Shown here: positions 55,198-64,000 of the stretch, piece by piece
Layout of the letters: each line of letters starts with the position of its first letter
Position numbering within the stretch: the first letter of the stretch is position 1
Origin: JANMCE01 sp963791625
GTDB lineage: Bacteria; Actinomycetota; Acidimicrobiia; Acidimicrobiales; Ilumatobacteraceae
DNA length: 64,000 bases
Direction of reading: 5' to 3'
Assembly (NCBI GenBank): GCA_963791625.1
Contig: CAWBTA010000015.1
Coordinates: 1 to 64,000, forward strand
The notes under the pieces: model-generated
Seen by the model: only the letters and a program-made list of their open reading frames with translations
What the model was told of the DNA's origin: nothing
Databases searched by the model: none
Made by a program: the position numbers and the translations under genes

Positions 55198-56247
55198 CTA
55201 GCGGCGGCCCTCGGCGAAGGCTTCCTTGACGGCTACGACGTTTGTCTTGTCGACAAAGCTCGGCCCGGCCGAAATCGGCTGGCCGCCGACCTCGGCGTTC
55301 TTGTTCGCGAGGTTCAGGTACAGCACGACAACCGCGAGGTAGCCCTGCGTGTACTGCTGCTGATCGATCGTGAAGGCGACGTCACCCTTCTCGATGGCAT
55401 CGAGCAACGGTCCGGAAAGGTCAATTGCTCCGATCGCAGTCTTCCTGTTCAGTTCGACGGCGGCCTTCTGGGCCAGCACTGCACCGACGGCACTGGTTGC
55501 GAGTACGGCGTCGATGGACGCATCGGCCGAAAGTGCGGATTTGACTGCAGCCTGAGAAGCGACGGGGTCGGGGTCGGCTGGTGTAACGAGCTCAACAACC
55601 CTGCCGGGAGCAAACGTCTCGGCCGCACCCTGGCAGCGCGCGACATCCCCGACGCTGCTGTCGGGCCGCACACACAACATCACCTTGCCGCCCGCAGCTT
55701 TCAAGCGTTCGCCTGCGCCGCGACCGGCGTCACGCTCGCTCTGTCCCACATGGGTGATAGCCCCAAGCTCTTTGTACTGCTCGTCGCCTGCATTGAGGGT
55801 GACCAGGGGGATCTGAGCCTGCCTGACCCGGGCGGCCACATCGGTGAGGGCCTTGGGGTCAGCGACCGAGATGGCAAGGCCTGACACCTTGTTGATGACC
55901 GCCTGGTCGACCAGCTTGGTCTGACCGTCGGAGTTGTTGTTCGCACCCTCATAAGTGACCTTGATACCGAGGTCTTTCCCCGCCTGCTCCGCGCCCTGCT
56001 GAACCTGCCCCCAGAATTCGCTGTCGTCGCCGTTGGTGATCACGGCAATCGTGATGTTCTCGTTTCCGGCCACCGGCGCAGCGTTTGAAGTGGTGACCGC
56101 CGCCGCAGCGGTCGTTGCCGCCGGCGCAGCAGTCGTGGCGGCCGCGGCTGCCGACGTCGCCGAGGTGGTCGCCTTCTTACTGCTCCCGCAGCCGGCAGCC
56201 GCCAGACTCAGTGCAACCACGAGCGCCGCCGAGCTGGTTGTCCTCAT
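55198..56247 (-). CDS. Sugar ABC transporter substrate-binding lipoprotein
   Basis: The 349-residue protein has a lipoprotein signal ending LAAAGCGSS, a Thr/Ala linker and a type-I periplasmic-binding fold of the RbsB/LacI class (ITIAVITNGDDSEFWGQVQ, DQAVINKVSGLAIS, AIDLSGPLLDAIEKGDV). No permease or ATPase gene is next to it in this window. It is divergent from the LacI remnant, with a LacI-type operator between them. Confidence 0.88.
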   Translation of the reverse strand: MRTTSSAALVVALSLAAAGCGSSKKATTSATSAAAAATTAAPAATTAAAAVTTSNAAPVAGNENITIAVITNGDDSEFWGQVQQGAEQAGKDLGIKVTYEGANNNSDGQTKLVDQAVINKVSGLAISVADPKALTDVAARVRQAQIPLVTLNAGDEQYKELGAITHVGQSERDAGRGAGERLKAAGGKVMLCVRPDSSVGDVARCQGAAETFAPGRVVELVTPADPDPVASQAAVKSALSADASIDAVLATSAVGAVLAQKAAVELNRKTAIGAIDLSGPLLDAIEKGDVAFTIDQQQYTQGYLAVVVLYLNLANKNAEVGGQPISAGPSFVDKTNVVAVKEAFAEGRR

Positions 56248-56290
56248 GGCGCGATGTTAGGTCTCACAACAGTCCAGCTAGGCGCACCCA

Positions 56291-56304
56291 TTAGAGCGCT
56301 CTCA
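56291..56304. promoter_or_regulatory. LacI-family operator palindrome
   Basis: TTAGAGCGCTCTCA has the perfect core AGAGCGCTCT, typical of LacI-family operators. It lies between the sugar-binding gene and the LacI remnant, so it would control both directions. Confidence 0.7.
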
Positions 56305-56336
56305 TTTCCGGTACGCTCGCCCGTCGAAGGAGCGTC

Positions 56337-56531
56337 GTGCCCGGGAAGAAGCCAGCCAGGATGACCGCCGGTCGCTATCGCGACGGCAGCGAGAACGCCG
56401 CCATCGACACCATGCTCCAGCACCGGGTCGACGGCATGATGCTCATCAGTCCGCGCCTGTCGTCAACGCACATCACGGCGGTCAGTCGGCAAGCCCCGCT
56501 TGTGGTTATCGGAAGGGGCCAGGAGGTCTGA
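56337..56531 (+). pseudogene. LacI-family repressor remnant
   Basis: Only 64 codons remain of a usual ~340. The first residues PGKKPA look like a LacI N terminus, but the helix-turn-helix that should follow is missing. The next piece (RYRDGSENAAIDTMLQHRV, then GMMLISPRL and APLVVIGRG) belongs to the ligand-binding core, and the last ~200 residues are absent. An internal and a C-terminal deletion would explain this. It cannot bind DNA as a LacI protein. It ends on the first base of the ROK gene. Confidence 0.75.
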
Positions 56532-57433
56532 TGTATATCGGCGTTGACTGGGGCGGCACCAAGATTGAGGTGATTGCCCTCTCCACCGACGGCGTCGAAG
56601 AAGCCCGGTTTCGTGAGGACACTCCGAAGGGCGACTACGACGGCTGCCTCGCCACCATCGCGCGTATGGTCGAAAAGATCGAGCGGGTGACCGGCAGTAC
56701 AGGTTTGGTCGGTGTAGGTATCCCTGGTTCGCTCGAACCGCTGAGTCGTCGAGGCAAGGGCGGCAACTCCACGTGGATCAACGGGCGCCCGATCGAGGAT
56801 GACCTGCGCCGGGTTCTCCATCGCGAGGTGCGGGTTCGCAACGACGCAGATTGCCTCGCCATGTCAGAAGCGATCGACGGGGCCGGCACGGGCCATCGCG
56901 TGGTCTTCGCCGTCATTCTCGGCACCGGTGCCGGCGCGGGTGTTGCGCTGGACGGCCGTGCCCATCACGGTCCGAACAACAGCGCCGGTGAATGGGCCCA
57001 CAATCCGCTGCCGTTCCCAGCGCTCGCCGAGGTGCCCGGCCCGGCGTGCTACTGCGGTCGCCACGGCTGCCTTGAAACCTGGATCTCCGGAACCGGCTTT
57101 TGCGACGACTACGCCCGCCACAAGGGGTCGCGCCTCAGTGGTGCCGAGATCATGCATCTCGCCCGCGGCGGCGACCATCTCGCCCGAATGGTCTACGAGC
57201 GCTACGTCAATCGTCTTGCCCGCGGCCTCGCCGTCGTGGTCAACGTGCTCGATCCGGATGTCATCGTGCTCGGCGGTGGCATGTCGAACATTGCCGAGCT
57301 GTACGACGACCTGCCCTTACAGCTGGCCCGCTCGGTCTTCTCTACGGTCTTCCACACACCGATCGGCAAAGCAGTCCACGGTGATTCGAGCGGCGTACGC
57401 GGGGCGGCGTGGCTTTGGCAAGACCTGGCGTGA
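56531..57433 (+). CDS. ROK-family sugar kinase
   Basis: The 300-residue kinase has an ATP-binding start GVDWGGTKIEV, the catalytic region VRNDADCLAMSEA and the zinc site CYCGRHGCLETW. ROK kinases of this length phosphorylate fructose, glucose, mannose or GlcNAc. It follows the LacI remnant with a GGAGG before ATG 56531 and precedes the IMPase-family gene, so it acts on the sugar delivered by the local binding protein; which sugar is unknown. Confidence 0.9.
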   Translation: MYIGVDWGGTKIEVIALSTDGVEEARFREDTPKGDYDGCLATIARMVEKIERVTGSTGLVGVGIPGSLEPLSRRGKGGNSTWINGRPIEDDLRRVLHREVRVRNDADCLAMSEAIDGAGTGHRVVFAVILGTGAGAGVALDGRAHHGPNNSAGEWAHNPLPFPALAEVPGPACYCGRHGCLETWISGTGFCDDYARHKGSRLSGAEIMHLARGGDHLARMVYERYVNRLARGLAVVVNVLDPDVIVLGGGMSNIAELYDDLPLQLARSVFSTVFHTPIGKAVHGDSSGVRGAAWLWQDLA

Positions 57434-57474
57434 CCGGCAACGATGACGGCACCCCCCTTGCGACGGAGAATTTC

Positions 57475-58278
57475 ATGACTTCCCCCACCCTCACCGATCA
57501 ACAACTCGCGGATCGCTTCGCGTTCGCCACCAAGCTGGTGCGTGAGGCCGGCGCGCTGGCGGCCGGGTACTTTGCCGACATTGCGTCGCTCACGGTGAAG
57601 AACAAGGGCCCGCAGGATCTGGTGAGTGAAGCCGACCACAACACCGAAGTACTCATCAAAGACAGCCTGAAGATGGCCTTCCCCGCCGATGCGTTCTTGG
57701 GCGAGGAAACCGGACCGACCGACATCGATGGTGCGGTCGGCATCTGGGTGGTCGACCCCATCGACGGTACGCAGCCATTCCTCAGCGGGATGTCCAGTTG
57801 GTGTGTCTCGATCGCGTTCATTGTGGGGCACACGATGGAGATCGGACTGGTGTACGACCCGATGGCCGACGAGCTGTTCTCTGCTCGCCGCGGCCACGGT
57901 GCCACCCTGAACGATCGCCCCATACACGTTGCATCGGCCACCGGTTTCGGCGACGGCATCGTGAGCGTCGGCTATTCCCTGCGGACCAACCCCGACGCCG
58001 TTCTTCGCACGATGTCCCGGCTGCTCCATGCCGGTGGTATGTACCAACGCAACGGGTCGGGTGCGCTCAGCCTGTGCTTCGTCGCCTGCGGCCGATTGAT
58101 TGGCTATGTCGAGCAGCACATCAACTCGTGGGACTGTCTGGCCGCCCTGCTCATCATTTCCGAGGCAGGCGGGCACATCAATGACTTCCTTGCTGATGAC
58201 GGTCTGACCGCAGGCAATAGGGTGATTGCCGGGCCCCCGGCCCTGTATCCGGCCCTTGCGGCGCTGCTCACTGACTGA
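57475..58278 (+). CDS. Inositol-monophosphatase-family phosphatase
   Basis: The 267-residue protein has the metal motifs GEETG, VVDPIDGTQPF and NSWDCLAALL of the IMPase family, which includes inositol, histidinol and fructose-1,6 phosphatases. ATG 57475 has GGAG upstream. It is 41 bases after the ROK gene and likely completes that sugar pathway. Confidence 0.9.
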   Translation: MTSPTLTDQQLADRFAFATKLVREAGALAAGYFADIASLTVKNKGPQDLVSEADHNTEVLIKDSLKMAFPADAFLGEETGPTDIDGAVGIWVVDPIDGTQPFLSGMSSWCVSIAFIVGHTMEIGLVYDPMADELFSARRGHGATLNDRPIHVASATGFGDGIVSVGYSLRTNPDAVLRTMSRLLHAGGMYQRNGSGALSLCFVACGRLIGYVEQHINSWDCLAALLIISEAGGHINDFLADDGLTAGNRVIAGPPALYPALAALLTD

Positions 58279-58331
58279 GTTCGCCGCTGGCGGCCAACAG
58301 CCGATCAGCCGAAAGCTACGCTGGCGGGACT

Positions 58332-60215
58332 ATGCCAACCCCACTGCTCGGCGAGATTGACCTTCATCTGTTCGGCGAAGGGAAGCATCGTCGGCTCTGG
58401 GACGCGCTGGGCGCCAACGTCGAGAGCCGCAATGGCGTCGAAGGCGTGCGGTTCGCAGTGTGGGCGCCGAACGCTCGCTACGTGAACGTGGTCGGTGAAT
58501 GGAACAGCTGGGATCCGACTGCCACTCATCTTGAGCCGCAGGGAACGTCGGGGATTTTTGCCGGTTTCGCTCCGGGCGCCCGGGCGGGGCAGCACTACAA
58601 ACTGGTGATCGAAACGCCGGATTGCGTGGTGCACTGGAAGGCCGACCCGATGGCGCGCCGGGCCGAGATGCCACCCGGAACGGCCAGCATCATCGACGGA
58701 CCGACCGAGCACGTATGGAGTGACGCCGCCTTCATCACGAAGCGTACGCAGACCCCCGCCCACGAACAGTCGCTGCGGATCTACGAGATGCACGCGCAGA
58801 GTTGGCGGCCGGGTCTTGGCTGGCGCGAACTGGCCCACCAGCTTGCCGACTACGTGGTCGATCTCGGTTTCACGCACGTCGAACTGCTCCCCATCGCCGA
58901 GCATCCCTACGGCCCGAGCTGGGGCTATCAGGTCACCGGCTTTTACGCCCCCACCGCCCGGCTCGGCTCGCCCGACGACCTCCGCTACTTCATTGATCAC
59001 CTCCATCAGCGCGGCATCGGCGTCATCCTCGACTGGGTACCTGCTCACTTCCCGAAAGACGACTGGGCTCTCGGCCGCTTCGACGGTACCGCGCTCTATG
59101 AGCACCTCGACCCCCGCCTCGGCGAGCACCCCGACTGGGGCACCTACGTCTTCAACTACGGGCGCAACGAGGTCCGCAACTTCCTCGTCGCCAACGCCCT
59201 CTACTGGATTGATGAGTTCCATATCGACGGCCTGCGGGTTGATGCCGTCGCCTCGATGCTCTACCTCGACTACTCACGCGAGGCCGGCCAGTGGATTCCG
59301 AACCGCTACGGCGGCAAGGAGAACCTCGAGGCCATCTCATTCCTGCAGGAGTTCAATGCCGTCGTCCACGGTGAGCACCCCGGCGTGCTCACCATCGCCG
59401 AGGAATCCACGTCGTACCCGAAGGTGTCGCGACCGGTACACGAAGGCGGGCTCGGCTTCACCCACAAGTGGAACATGGGTTGGATGCACGACACCCTCAG
59501 CTACATGTCGCGGCACCATGTGCATCGCAGCCATCACCACAACGAACTCACCTTCGGCCTGCTCTACGCGTTCAGCGAGCAGTTCGTTCTCCCGCTGAGC
59601 CACGACGAAGTGGTGCACGGCAAGGGGTCACTGCTCCACAAGATCGCCGGCGACGAATGGCAGCAGTTCGCCGGTCTGCGCGCGCTCTACGGGTGGATGT
59701 GGGCCTACCCCGGCGGCAAGTTGATCTTCATGGGCAGCGAGTTCGGGCAACGTCCCGAGTGGAACGAGGAAACGGGCGTCGACTGGGCCGGGCTTACCTA
59801 TCCCGCGCACCAGGGCGTGCGTGACGTGGTTCGCGCCGCCAACCAGGCGCTCGCCGACAGTCCAGCACTGCGTACCGGTGATCACGACGGCAAGGCATTC
59901 CGATGGCTCGAAGCCGACGATGCCACGCACTCGATCTACTCGTTCATCCGCTACTCGCCAGACGGTGAAGAGGCCGTCGTGTGCCTCGCCAACTTCACTC
60001 CCGTACCCCGTGATGGTTACCGAACCGGGCTGCCCTGGGGCGGCACCTGGCGGGTCATGCTCGACACCAACGCCACCTACTTCGGCGGCAGCGGCTACGG
60101 CGGCGTGGGTGAGGTCACATCAGAGTCGCAGCCGTGTCAGCGCCAGCCGGCCTCCGGCGTTCTGACCCTTCCCCCTCTGTCTGTGTTGTGGTTGACGTCG
60201 AAACGGGCGTCGTAA
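58332..60215 (+). CDS. glgB: 1,4-alpha-glucan branching enzyme GlgB
   Basis: GlgB makes alpha-1,6 branches in glycogen. The 627-residue protein has a CBM48 domain (about 30-110) and a GH13 domain with DWVPAHFPKD, the nucleophile region DGLRVDAVASMLY, the acid HPGVLTIAEEST and PLSHDEVVHGK. It ends LPPLSVLWL, so the C terminus is intact. Only one N-terminal domain is present. Its last ~100 bases overlap the diguanylate cyclase gene on the other strand. Confidence 0.95.
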   Translation: MPTPLLGEIDLHLFGEGKHRRLWDALGANVESRNGVEGVRFAVWAPNARYVNVVGEWNSWDPTATHLEPQGTSGIFAGFAPGARAGQHYKLVIETPDCVVHWKADPMARRAEMPPGTASIIDGPTEHVWSDAAFITKRTQTPAHEQSLRIYEMHAQSWRPGLGWRELAHQLADYVVDLGFTHVELLPIAEHPYGPSWGYQVTGFYAPTARLGSPDDLRYFIDHLHQRGIGVILDWVPAHFPKDDWALGRFDGTALYEHLDPRLGEHPDWGTYVFNYGRNEVRNFLVANALYWIDEFHIDGLRVDAVASMLYLDYSREAGQWIPNRYGGKENLEAISFLQEFNAVVHGEHPGVLTIAEESTSYPKVSRPVHEGGLGFTHKWNMGWMHDTLSYMSRHHVHRSHHHNELTFGLLYAFSEQFVLPLSHDEVVHGKGSLLHKIAGDEWQQFAGLRALYGWMWAYPGGKLIFMGSEFGQRPEWNEETGVDWAGLTYPAHQGVRDVVRAANQALADSPALRTGDHDGKAFRWLEADDATHSIYSFIRYSPDGEEAVVCLANFTPVPRDGYRTGLPWGGTWRVMLDTNATYFGGSGYGGVGEVTSESQPCQRQPASGVLTLPPLSVLWLTSKRAS

Positions 60216-61467
60216 CCGTCACGGTCGGCAGGCAGACCAGACGGTTTCGCCCAGCCCGTTTTGCTTCGTACATCGCCCGATCAGCGCGAGCCAGCGCCAG
60301 CGTGGCGTCCATATGCTGCTCTCCCGCGACGAGCCCGGCCGATAGCGTGACGTGCCCAAATCCCAGGTCGACCGCAGCCACCGCCGACCGCACTCGTTCC
60401 ACGACGGTCACGGCATCGTCGAACGTGATGTCCTGAAGGAGCAAGCCGAATTCTTCGCCACCGATACGGGCGAGGCAGTCGGTCCATCGCAGTTGAGCAC
60501 TGGCCACGTTTGCGATCGACATCAGCACTTGATCGCCGGCCTGATGCCCAAACTCATCGTTTATCCGCTTGAAGAAATCGGCGTCGAGTATGACGAGGAA
60601 CCACGGCCGAGTCGCAACGTCCGTTGCTCGCACGCGATCCAGCCACTCCGTGAAGTGGCGTCGGTTGTAGAGCCCGGTCAATGGATCGCGGCGGGCCATC
60701 TCGCTGAGTTGGTCGTTGCGAGTTTGTAGCTCCGCATTCGAGGCCTCGGCCCGAGCTCGAGCCAGTTCGAGCTGGTCAGCCAGATGGGCATTCTCCAAAC
60801 GACCGACGATGGCGTTCTTAAGCAACAGGTGAGCCGCTCGGACATAGGCGATTGTCATGCCGTAGATCAACAGCACGCCGGCCGCTCCCGACCAACCCCA
60901 GCGCCCACCCTGCAACCCCATCCAGACGGCGAGGCCGAGGTTGATGGGCAACGTGAACAAGATGGCGGAGCGGAGGTAAGGCGACAGCGCGAGGGACGAA
61001 ACGATGCTGACGGCCAGCAGCGTGCAGAGCACGAACACCTCGTAACGCTGCTGCCGAACGTCGAGCAGGAAGGGGCTGACACCCCAGATCATCCCCTCGA
61101 TGGTTTCGCTCAACAGAAACCAGCGCCTCTGTCCGCCGCGGCTCTCGGGGCTCGCGTCGATGTAGCGCCTTGAGCGAACTCGCACGAAGAGCCGGCTCAG
61201 CGTGAGCGCGAGAAGCCAGCCGACCACCGTGGCGGGCACGACTTCACCGAGGAGAACGATGGCGAGAGCGAGTGCCCCGACCAATCCCGCGATGGTGTTT
61301 CCCACCGTGCGCGAGCAGACCGATCGCAGGCACTCATCAGCTACCTCGTCGCCCGACACAGGCGCCACCGGGTTTTCGTGGCGAGCTGATATCAGCCCTT
61401 CAACCAGAGGCAAGACGGGCGCGGACAGACCGGGCGATACTGAGTACCCCTGTGCATCCGATCCCAT
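60115..61467 (-). CDS. Membrane GGDEF diguanylate cyclase
   Basis: The ~450-residue protein has six or so transmembrane helices (about 55-225), a short coiled coil and a GGDEF domain with MARRDPLTGLYNRRHF, LDADFFKRINDEFGHQAGD and the active motif GGEEF. It would make cyclic di-GMP. The final ~30 residues (Thr/Glu-rich) are antisense to the glgB 3' end and are probably not functional. ATG 61467 was preferred to GTG 61476 because GGTGGAG precedes it. Confidence 0.88.
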   Translation of the reverse strand: MGSDAQGYSVSPGLSAPVLPLVEGLISARHENPVAPVSGDEVADECLRSVCSRTVGNTIAGLVGALALAIVLLGEVVPATVVGWLLALTLSRLFVRVRSRRYIDASPESRGGQRRWFLLSETIEGMIWGVSPFLLDVRQQRYEVFVLCTLLAVSIVSSLALSPYLRSAILFTLPINLGLAVWMGLQGGRWGWSGAAGVLLIYGMTIAYVRAAHLLLKNAIVGRLENAHLADQLELARARAEASNAELQTRNDQLSEMARRDPLTGLYNRRHFTEWLDRVRATDVATRPWFLVILDADFFKRINDEFGHQAGDQVLMSIANVASAQLRWTDCLARIGGEEFGLLLQDITFDDAVTVVERVRSAVAAVDLGFGHVTLSAGLVAGEQHMDATLALARADRAMYEAKRAGRNRLVCLPTVTVTTPVSTSTTTQTEGEGSERRRPAGADTAATLM

Positions 61468-61573
61468 CCTCTCCACCTATGACCAATCGGCGGCTCCAGC
61501 AGCGCTCTTGATGCCTTAGAGGGAACGTCGCCGCAGGATCTTGTTAAGAACCACCCCGACCGGCATGCTTGCG

Positions 61574-61609
61574 GTGCGTGCGTGCCCGCCGCGGCAGGCA
61601 CGCACGCAC
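61574..61609. terminator. Hairpin between the cyclase and VOC genes
   Basis: GTGCGTGCGTGCC and GGCACGCACGCAC form a perfect 13-base stem with a 10-base loop. There is no T run. It follows the VOC gene on the minus strand, so termination or RNA protection are both possible. Confidence 0.5.
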
Positions 61610-61630
61610 GCAGGAGTTGATCAAGTTCGG

Positions 61631-62131
61631 TTACAGCACGATGTTGCCGTACATCTCCCCGAGCGGGTCACTGATCAGTTCAAGCCGGGCACCGTCGGGA
61701 TCTCTGAAATAGATCGATGATCCGTCGATATGGGCGTAGTCGATGCCAGCGGCGTCGAGTCGGGCCTTCGCCGCGGTCCACTGCTCCGGCACCATCGAGA
61801 TAGCCAGATGATGCAAGCCACCCAGCACCTCGGCGTACGGCCCGAGGTCGAGACCTGGCAGGTCGAAGAAGGCCAGCGCGTTGCCATTGCCAATGTCGAA
61901 GAAGAAGTGAGTGGAGCCTCGGTAGTCACGGTTCTCGAACATGTCGGTGAGCGGGAAGCCGAGCAGATCTTGATAGAACTCGACCGTCCGCTCGACGTCG
62001 GCCGAGAGCAGCGCCAGGTGATGCACACCGCGTGCCGATGACTCGGGCCGTCGCTCCTTGGCAAGAAGGTGTCGGCCGCCGATCTCCAAGCGGCGATCCG
62101 TGCAGGCGGCTATCTCGGCTTCTGTGGGCAC
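61631..62131 (-). CDS. VOC (glyoxalase/bleomycin-resistance) family protein
   Basis: The 166-residue protein has one VOC unit pair: VHHLALLSADVERTVEFYQD, FENRDYRGSTHFFF, HHLAISM and YFRDPDGARLELI, which places His, His and Glu as metal ligands. The family covers lyases, dioxygenases and resistance proteins; the substrate is unknown. GTG 62131 opens it, 20 bases after the nucleotidase stop. Confidence 0.85.
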   Translation of the reverse strand: MPTEAEIAACTDRRLEIGGRHLLAKERRPESSARGVHHLALLSADVERTVEFYQDLLGFPLTDMFENRDYRGSTHFFFDIGNGNALAFFDLPGLDLGPYAEVLGGLHHLAISMVPEQWTAAKARLDAAGIDYAHIDGSSIYFRDPDGARLELISDPLGEMYGNIVL

Positions 62132-62151
62132 AAGCGCACGCTATCTCGTTG

Positions 62152-63576
62152 TCAGTTCGGGTCGTGCGGCAGCCGACCTCGATCGGCGCGTAGGTAGCCG
62201 TACGGTGTTTCGGCGAGCAGATTCGAGACACGCGACATGTAAAGATCGGCGTGTCGTTCGATCTGGCGAGCAAACAGACTTTTGTCGTTTCCCGCCCGCA
62301 GCAGCGGACCCCAGTTCACGTTGCCGATCTCGCCGGCTGCCTGCGCCAACGGGGCGACTTGTGCGTCAAGATCGGTAATCGAGCGGATGGTGCTGTTGAT
62401 CCTGCGGTCGAGCTGAGACGCTTCTTCGGCTGGTCCGTAGCCATGACGCTGCCTCAAACGGGACAGCCTCAGCTGAGCCAATGTGTGGTCGAGTTCGGTC
62501 TTGGCCGCCATCAGCTCGACGAGCCTCTCCTCCGTCGATCGGAAGTCAACGAGGGCATCGATCTCGTATTCCAGTTCGCGAACGACGAGACCGGTGCGCC
62601 ATCGCAGCATGGCCTTGCTGGCGTGCACATCACCGAAGAGATGGTCGCCAACGTAGAGCAGGTCGGCGCCAGCAAGCCCAAGGCTGGTTTCAACCAAACG
62701 CGCATCACCCCCGGCGTAGACCCGACCCCGTTCCAGCAGACCGCGGTACGGGGCGAGCAGCCCGCGCTCTTCGTCCTCGACCCGATAGGCCGGTTGGCTG
62801 CCGTTGAAGAACTGCGGCTTGCGAGCATCGACGATGACCACGTCGAACAAATCACGCCACGTCATCGGAGCAGGAAGATACGGATCGACCGCATAGGCCA
62901 TCATCGACCGGGTGTAGGCCCAGTCGGAGTTCGTGATGAGCAAGAGCGTGCGGCCGGCGTGATGCTGATCCAGCAAGGTGAGCGCAAGTTCCTTATCGAG
63001 TTCAACAAACTGATCGGGGTTGGCCACGATCTTCGCCTTCAGGGCGCCCTGCGCGTGCGCGGTGTCGAGCGCATTGCGCACGCTGCGGTGCAGCTCGTGG
63101 TAGCCCATCACACCGGGGAGTTTGCCAGCGTCGAGGAGGTCGACCAGTTGGTTGAACAGGCTTGCCTCCGAGAGGGAGAACAGCGTATTCATGAACTCCC
63201 AACGCGGCTCACCCAACTCGACGAAGTCACCCGAGTACATCTCCCGCAACTCGTCGTACTCCAACAACCTCGTTCCGTGCTGGGCCCGGATCACGTAGCC
63301 GAATCGCGTTGCCTTCACCAGGTTGCCGAGATCGAGATCGAAGGCCAACCCGAGGATCACCTCCCGCGGATCAAACACCAGATCGGCCACCGGCCAGCCC
63401 CGACCGGCGAGCAGTTCGCGCCCGTGTTCGAACGCCTCGTTTTCCCATCGCTCAACGCGATAGTGGACGAGCGTGTAGTCCATGTCGTAGCCAATGGCCT
63501 TGATTGAGCGAAGGTTCAGCGTGCGGTTCGCATAGACCCGCCGCGATGCCGGAGTTTCATTGGGAGCGATGCCCAC
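62152..63576 (-). CDS. HAD-IG family 5'-nucleotidase (cN-II-like)
   Basis: The 474-residue protein has the HAD motifs GYDMDYTLVHY (DxDxT), LLLITNSDWAYT and YVGDHLFGDV, with a large cap. This HAD-IG form resembles eukaryotic cytosolic purine 5'-nucleotidase. GTG 63576 opens it. The C-terminal ~110 residues are helical and basic, as in that subfamily. Confidence 0.88.
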   Translation of the reverse strand: MGIAPNETPASRRVYANRTLNLRSIKAIGYDMDYTLVHYRVERWENEAFEHGRELLAGRGWPVADLVFDPREVILGLAFDLDLGNLVKATRFGYVIRAQHGTRLLEYDELREMYSGDFVELGEPRWEFMNTLFSLSEASLFNQLVDLLDAGKLPGVMGYHELHRSVRNALDTAHAQGALKAKIVANPDQFVELDKELALTLLDQHHAGRTLLLITNSDWAYTRSMMAYAVDPYLPAPMTWRDLFDVVIVDARKPQFFNGSQPAYRVEDEERGLLAPYRGLLERGRVYAGGDARLVETSLGLAGADLLYVGDHLFGDVHASKAMLRWRTGLVVRELEYEIDALVDFRSTEERLVELMAAKTELDHTLAQLRLSRLRQRHGYGPAEEASQLDRRINSTIRSITDLDAQVAPLAQAAGEIGNVNWGPLLRAGNDKSLFARQIERHADLYMSRVSNLLAETPYGYLRADRGRLPHDPN

Positions 63577-63610
63577 AGCCTACCGGCCCGCTCCCACGAG
63601 TGGCCGGTGG

Positions 63611-64000
63611 CTAGGTCGCAGGAAGCTGGCGAGGACCAAGCTCGCTTTGCTGCGTGTCGTGTACGTCGAGACGGTCAGGAGGCGTGCCCGTTGCTGTCGC
63701 CGTGGTGACGCGATCGCCGGTGTTCGTGGTCTCGAAGTACAAGGTGATCGATGCACCGGCGGGAAGGAGTGCCAGCGAACCGGTTTGACCACCTTTCACC
63801 TTGAGGTTCATCTGCGTGCCACTCACGGACGGGTCATCGATGGTGATGTTCGTCAGATCGACGTTGCCGGTGTTAGTGACCACGTAGCAGTAGGTAATTT
63901 GGGACGCAGGTGGCGCATAGAAGGTGTCTTTGCCCGGGCAGCCAACGCCGCCGTCGTGCCCTTCGAAGATTCCGACGAAAAGCTCGAGCGCCGGATTCGA
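63611..64000 (-). CDS. DUF11-type surface protein, C-terminal part (cut by window edge)
   Basis: The frame is open to the window end, so the N terminus lies outside. The visible 129 residues are one DUF11-like immunoglobulin domain (ITYCYVVTNTGNVDLTNI, PAGASITLYFETTNTG) with two Cys. It ends QLPAT and a stop, so the LPxTG helix and tail are absent; only 34 bases separate it from the nucleotidase gene. Confidence 0.8.
   Translation of the reverse strand, partial: SNPALELFVGIFEGHDGGVGCPGKDTFYAPPASQITYCYVVTNTGNVDLTNITIDDPSVSGTQMNLKVKGGQTGSLALLPAGASITLYFETTNTGDRVTTATATGTPPDRLDVHDTQQSELGPRQLPAT

Noticed and set aside
63611..63640. QLPAT at the end of the DUF11 protein as a truncated sortase signal
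   Set aside because: The stop follows directly, and the 34 bases to the next gene leave no room for a membrane helix, so it is more likely chance.

Overview
The window is high-GC chromosomal DNA of an actinobacterium. Supporting markers are a WhiB regulator, a PafB/PafC pair, the F420 enzyme CofC, an HU protein next to a PAKK-type basic protein, a DUF222/13E12 HNH protein, an ImuA'/ImuB/DnaE2 mutasome and LPxTG-type wall proteins. Long Thr/Ala linkers, a CarH-like protein and the overall gene mix resemble class Acidimicrobiia (Ilumatobacter/Microthrix relatives). That placement is inference. I found no rRNA, tRNA, CRISPR array, insertion sequence or prophage, and coding density is high.

Region 1 (1-9300) is a DNA-damage region. 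The DUF222 gene, dnaE2 and imuA' each have an actinobacterial LexA-type box 8-14 bases upstream of the start. The dnaE2 and imuA' boxes are the same 14-base palindrome. imuA'-imuB overlap as ATGA and are followed 5 bases later by an HPt gene, which converges on an orphan OmpR-type regulator. dnaE2 carries four +1 frameshifts and imuB one -1. Region 2 (9300-14150) holds an Nfu_N / CarH-like / membrane-protein operon, divergent from a surface FAS1 protein with two copies of an unrecognised N-terminal module. Region 3 (14200-21300) holds rnhB, an FKBP, a MOSC protein, two frameshifted exported proteins, cofC with a PIG-L deacetylase, and the HU plus Lys/Ala-rich pair.

Region 4 (21300-31700) has a polar amino-acid ABC operon, whiB, a DEDDh exonuclease, a phosphatase-pafB-pafC operon, a Nudix enzyme, Ppx/GppA and a secreted lipase. 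Region 5 (31800-45500) has a large LPATG surface protein, a TSUP-cysH-cysD-cysN sulfate-reduction operon, an L,D-transpeptidase, a glycosyltransferase, a second wall-anchored protein, a ProA-like dehydrogenase and an acyl-ACP desaturase. Region 6 (45500-55200) has a lone FtsX/MacB-type permease, DoxX, a thiamine ABC operon under a TPP riboswitch, a DMT transporter and a CNNM/CorC protein. Region 7 (55200-64000) has a sugar-uptake locus whose LacI repressor is reduced to a fragment beside an intact operator palindrome, then ROK kinase, an IMPase-family phosphatase, GlgB, a diguanylate cyclase, a VOC protein, a HAD-IG nucleotidase and the end of a DUF11-type surface protein cut by the window edge.

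Two dispersed elements stand out. An 82-base repeat occurs at 8318-8399 and 14223-14304 with 80 of 82 bases identical. A roughly 107-base imperfect palindrome lies at 9192-9298. Single-base indels recur in several genes (dnaE2, imuB, two exported proteins, the thiamine permease), so read error must be separated from real decay before any of them is called a pseudogene.
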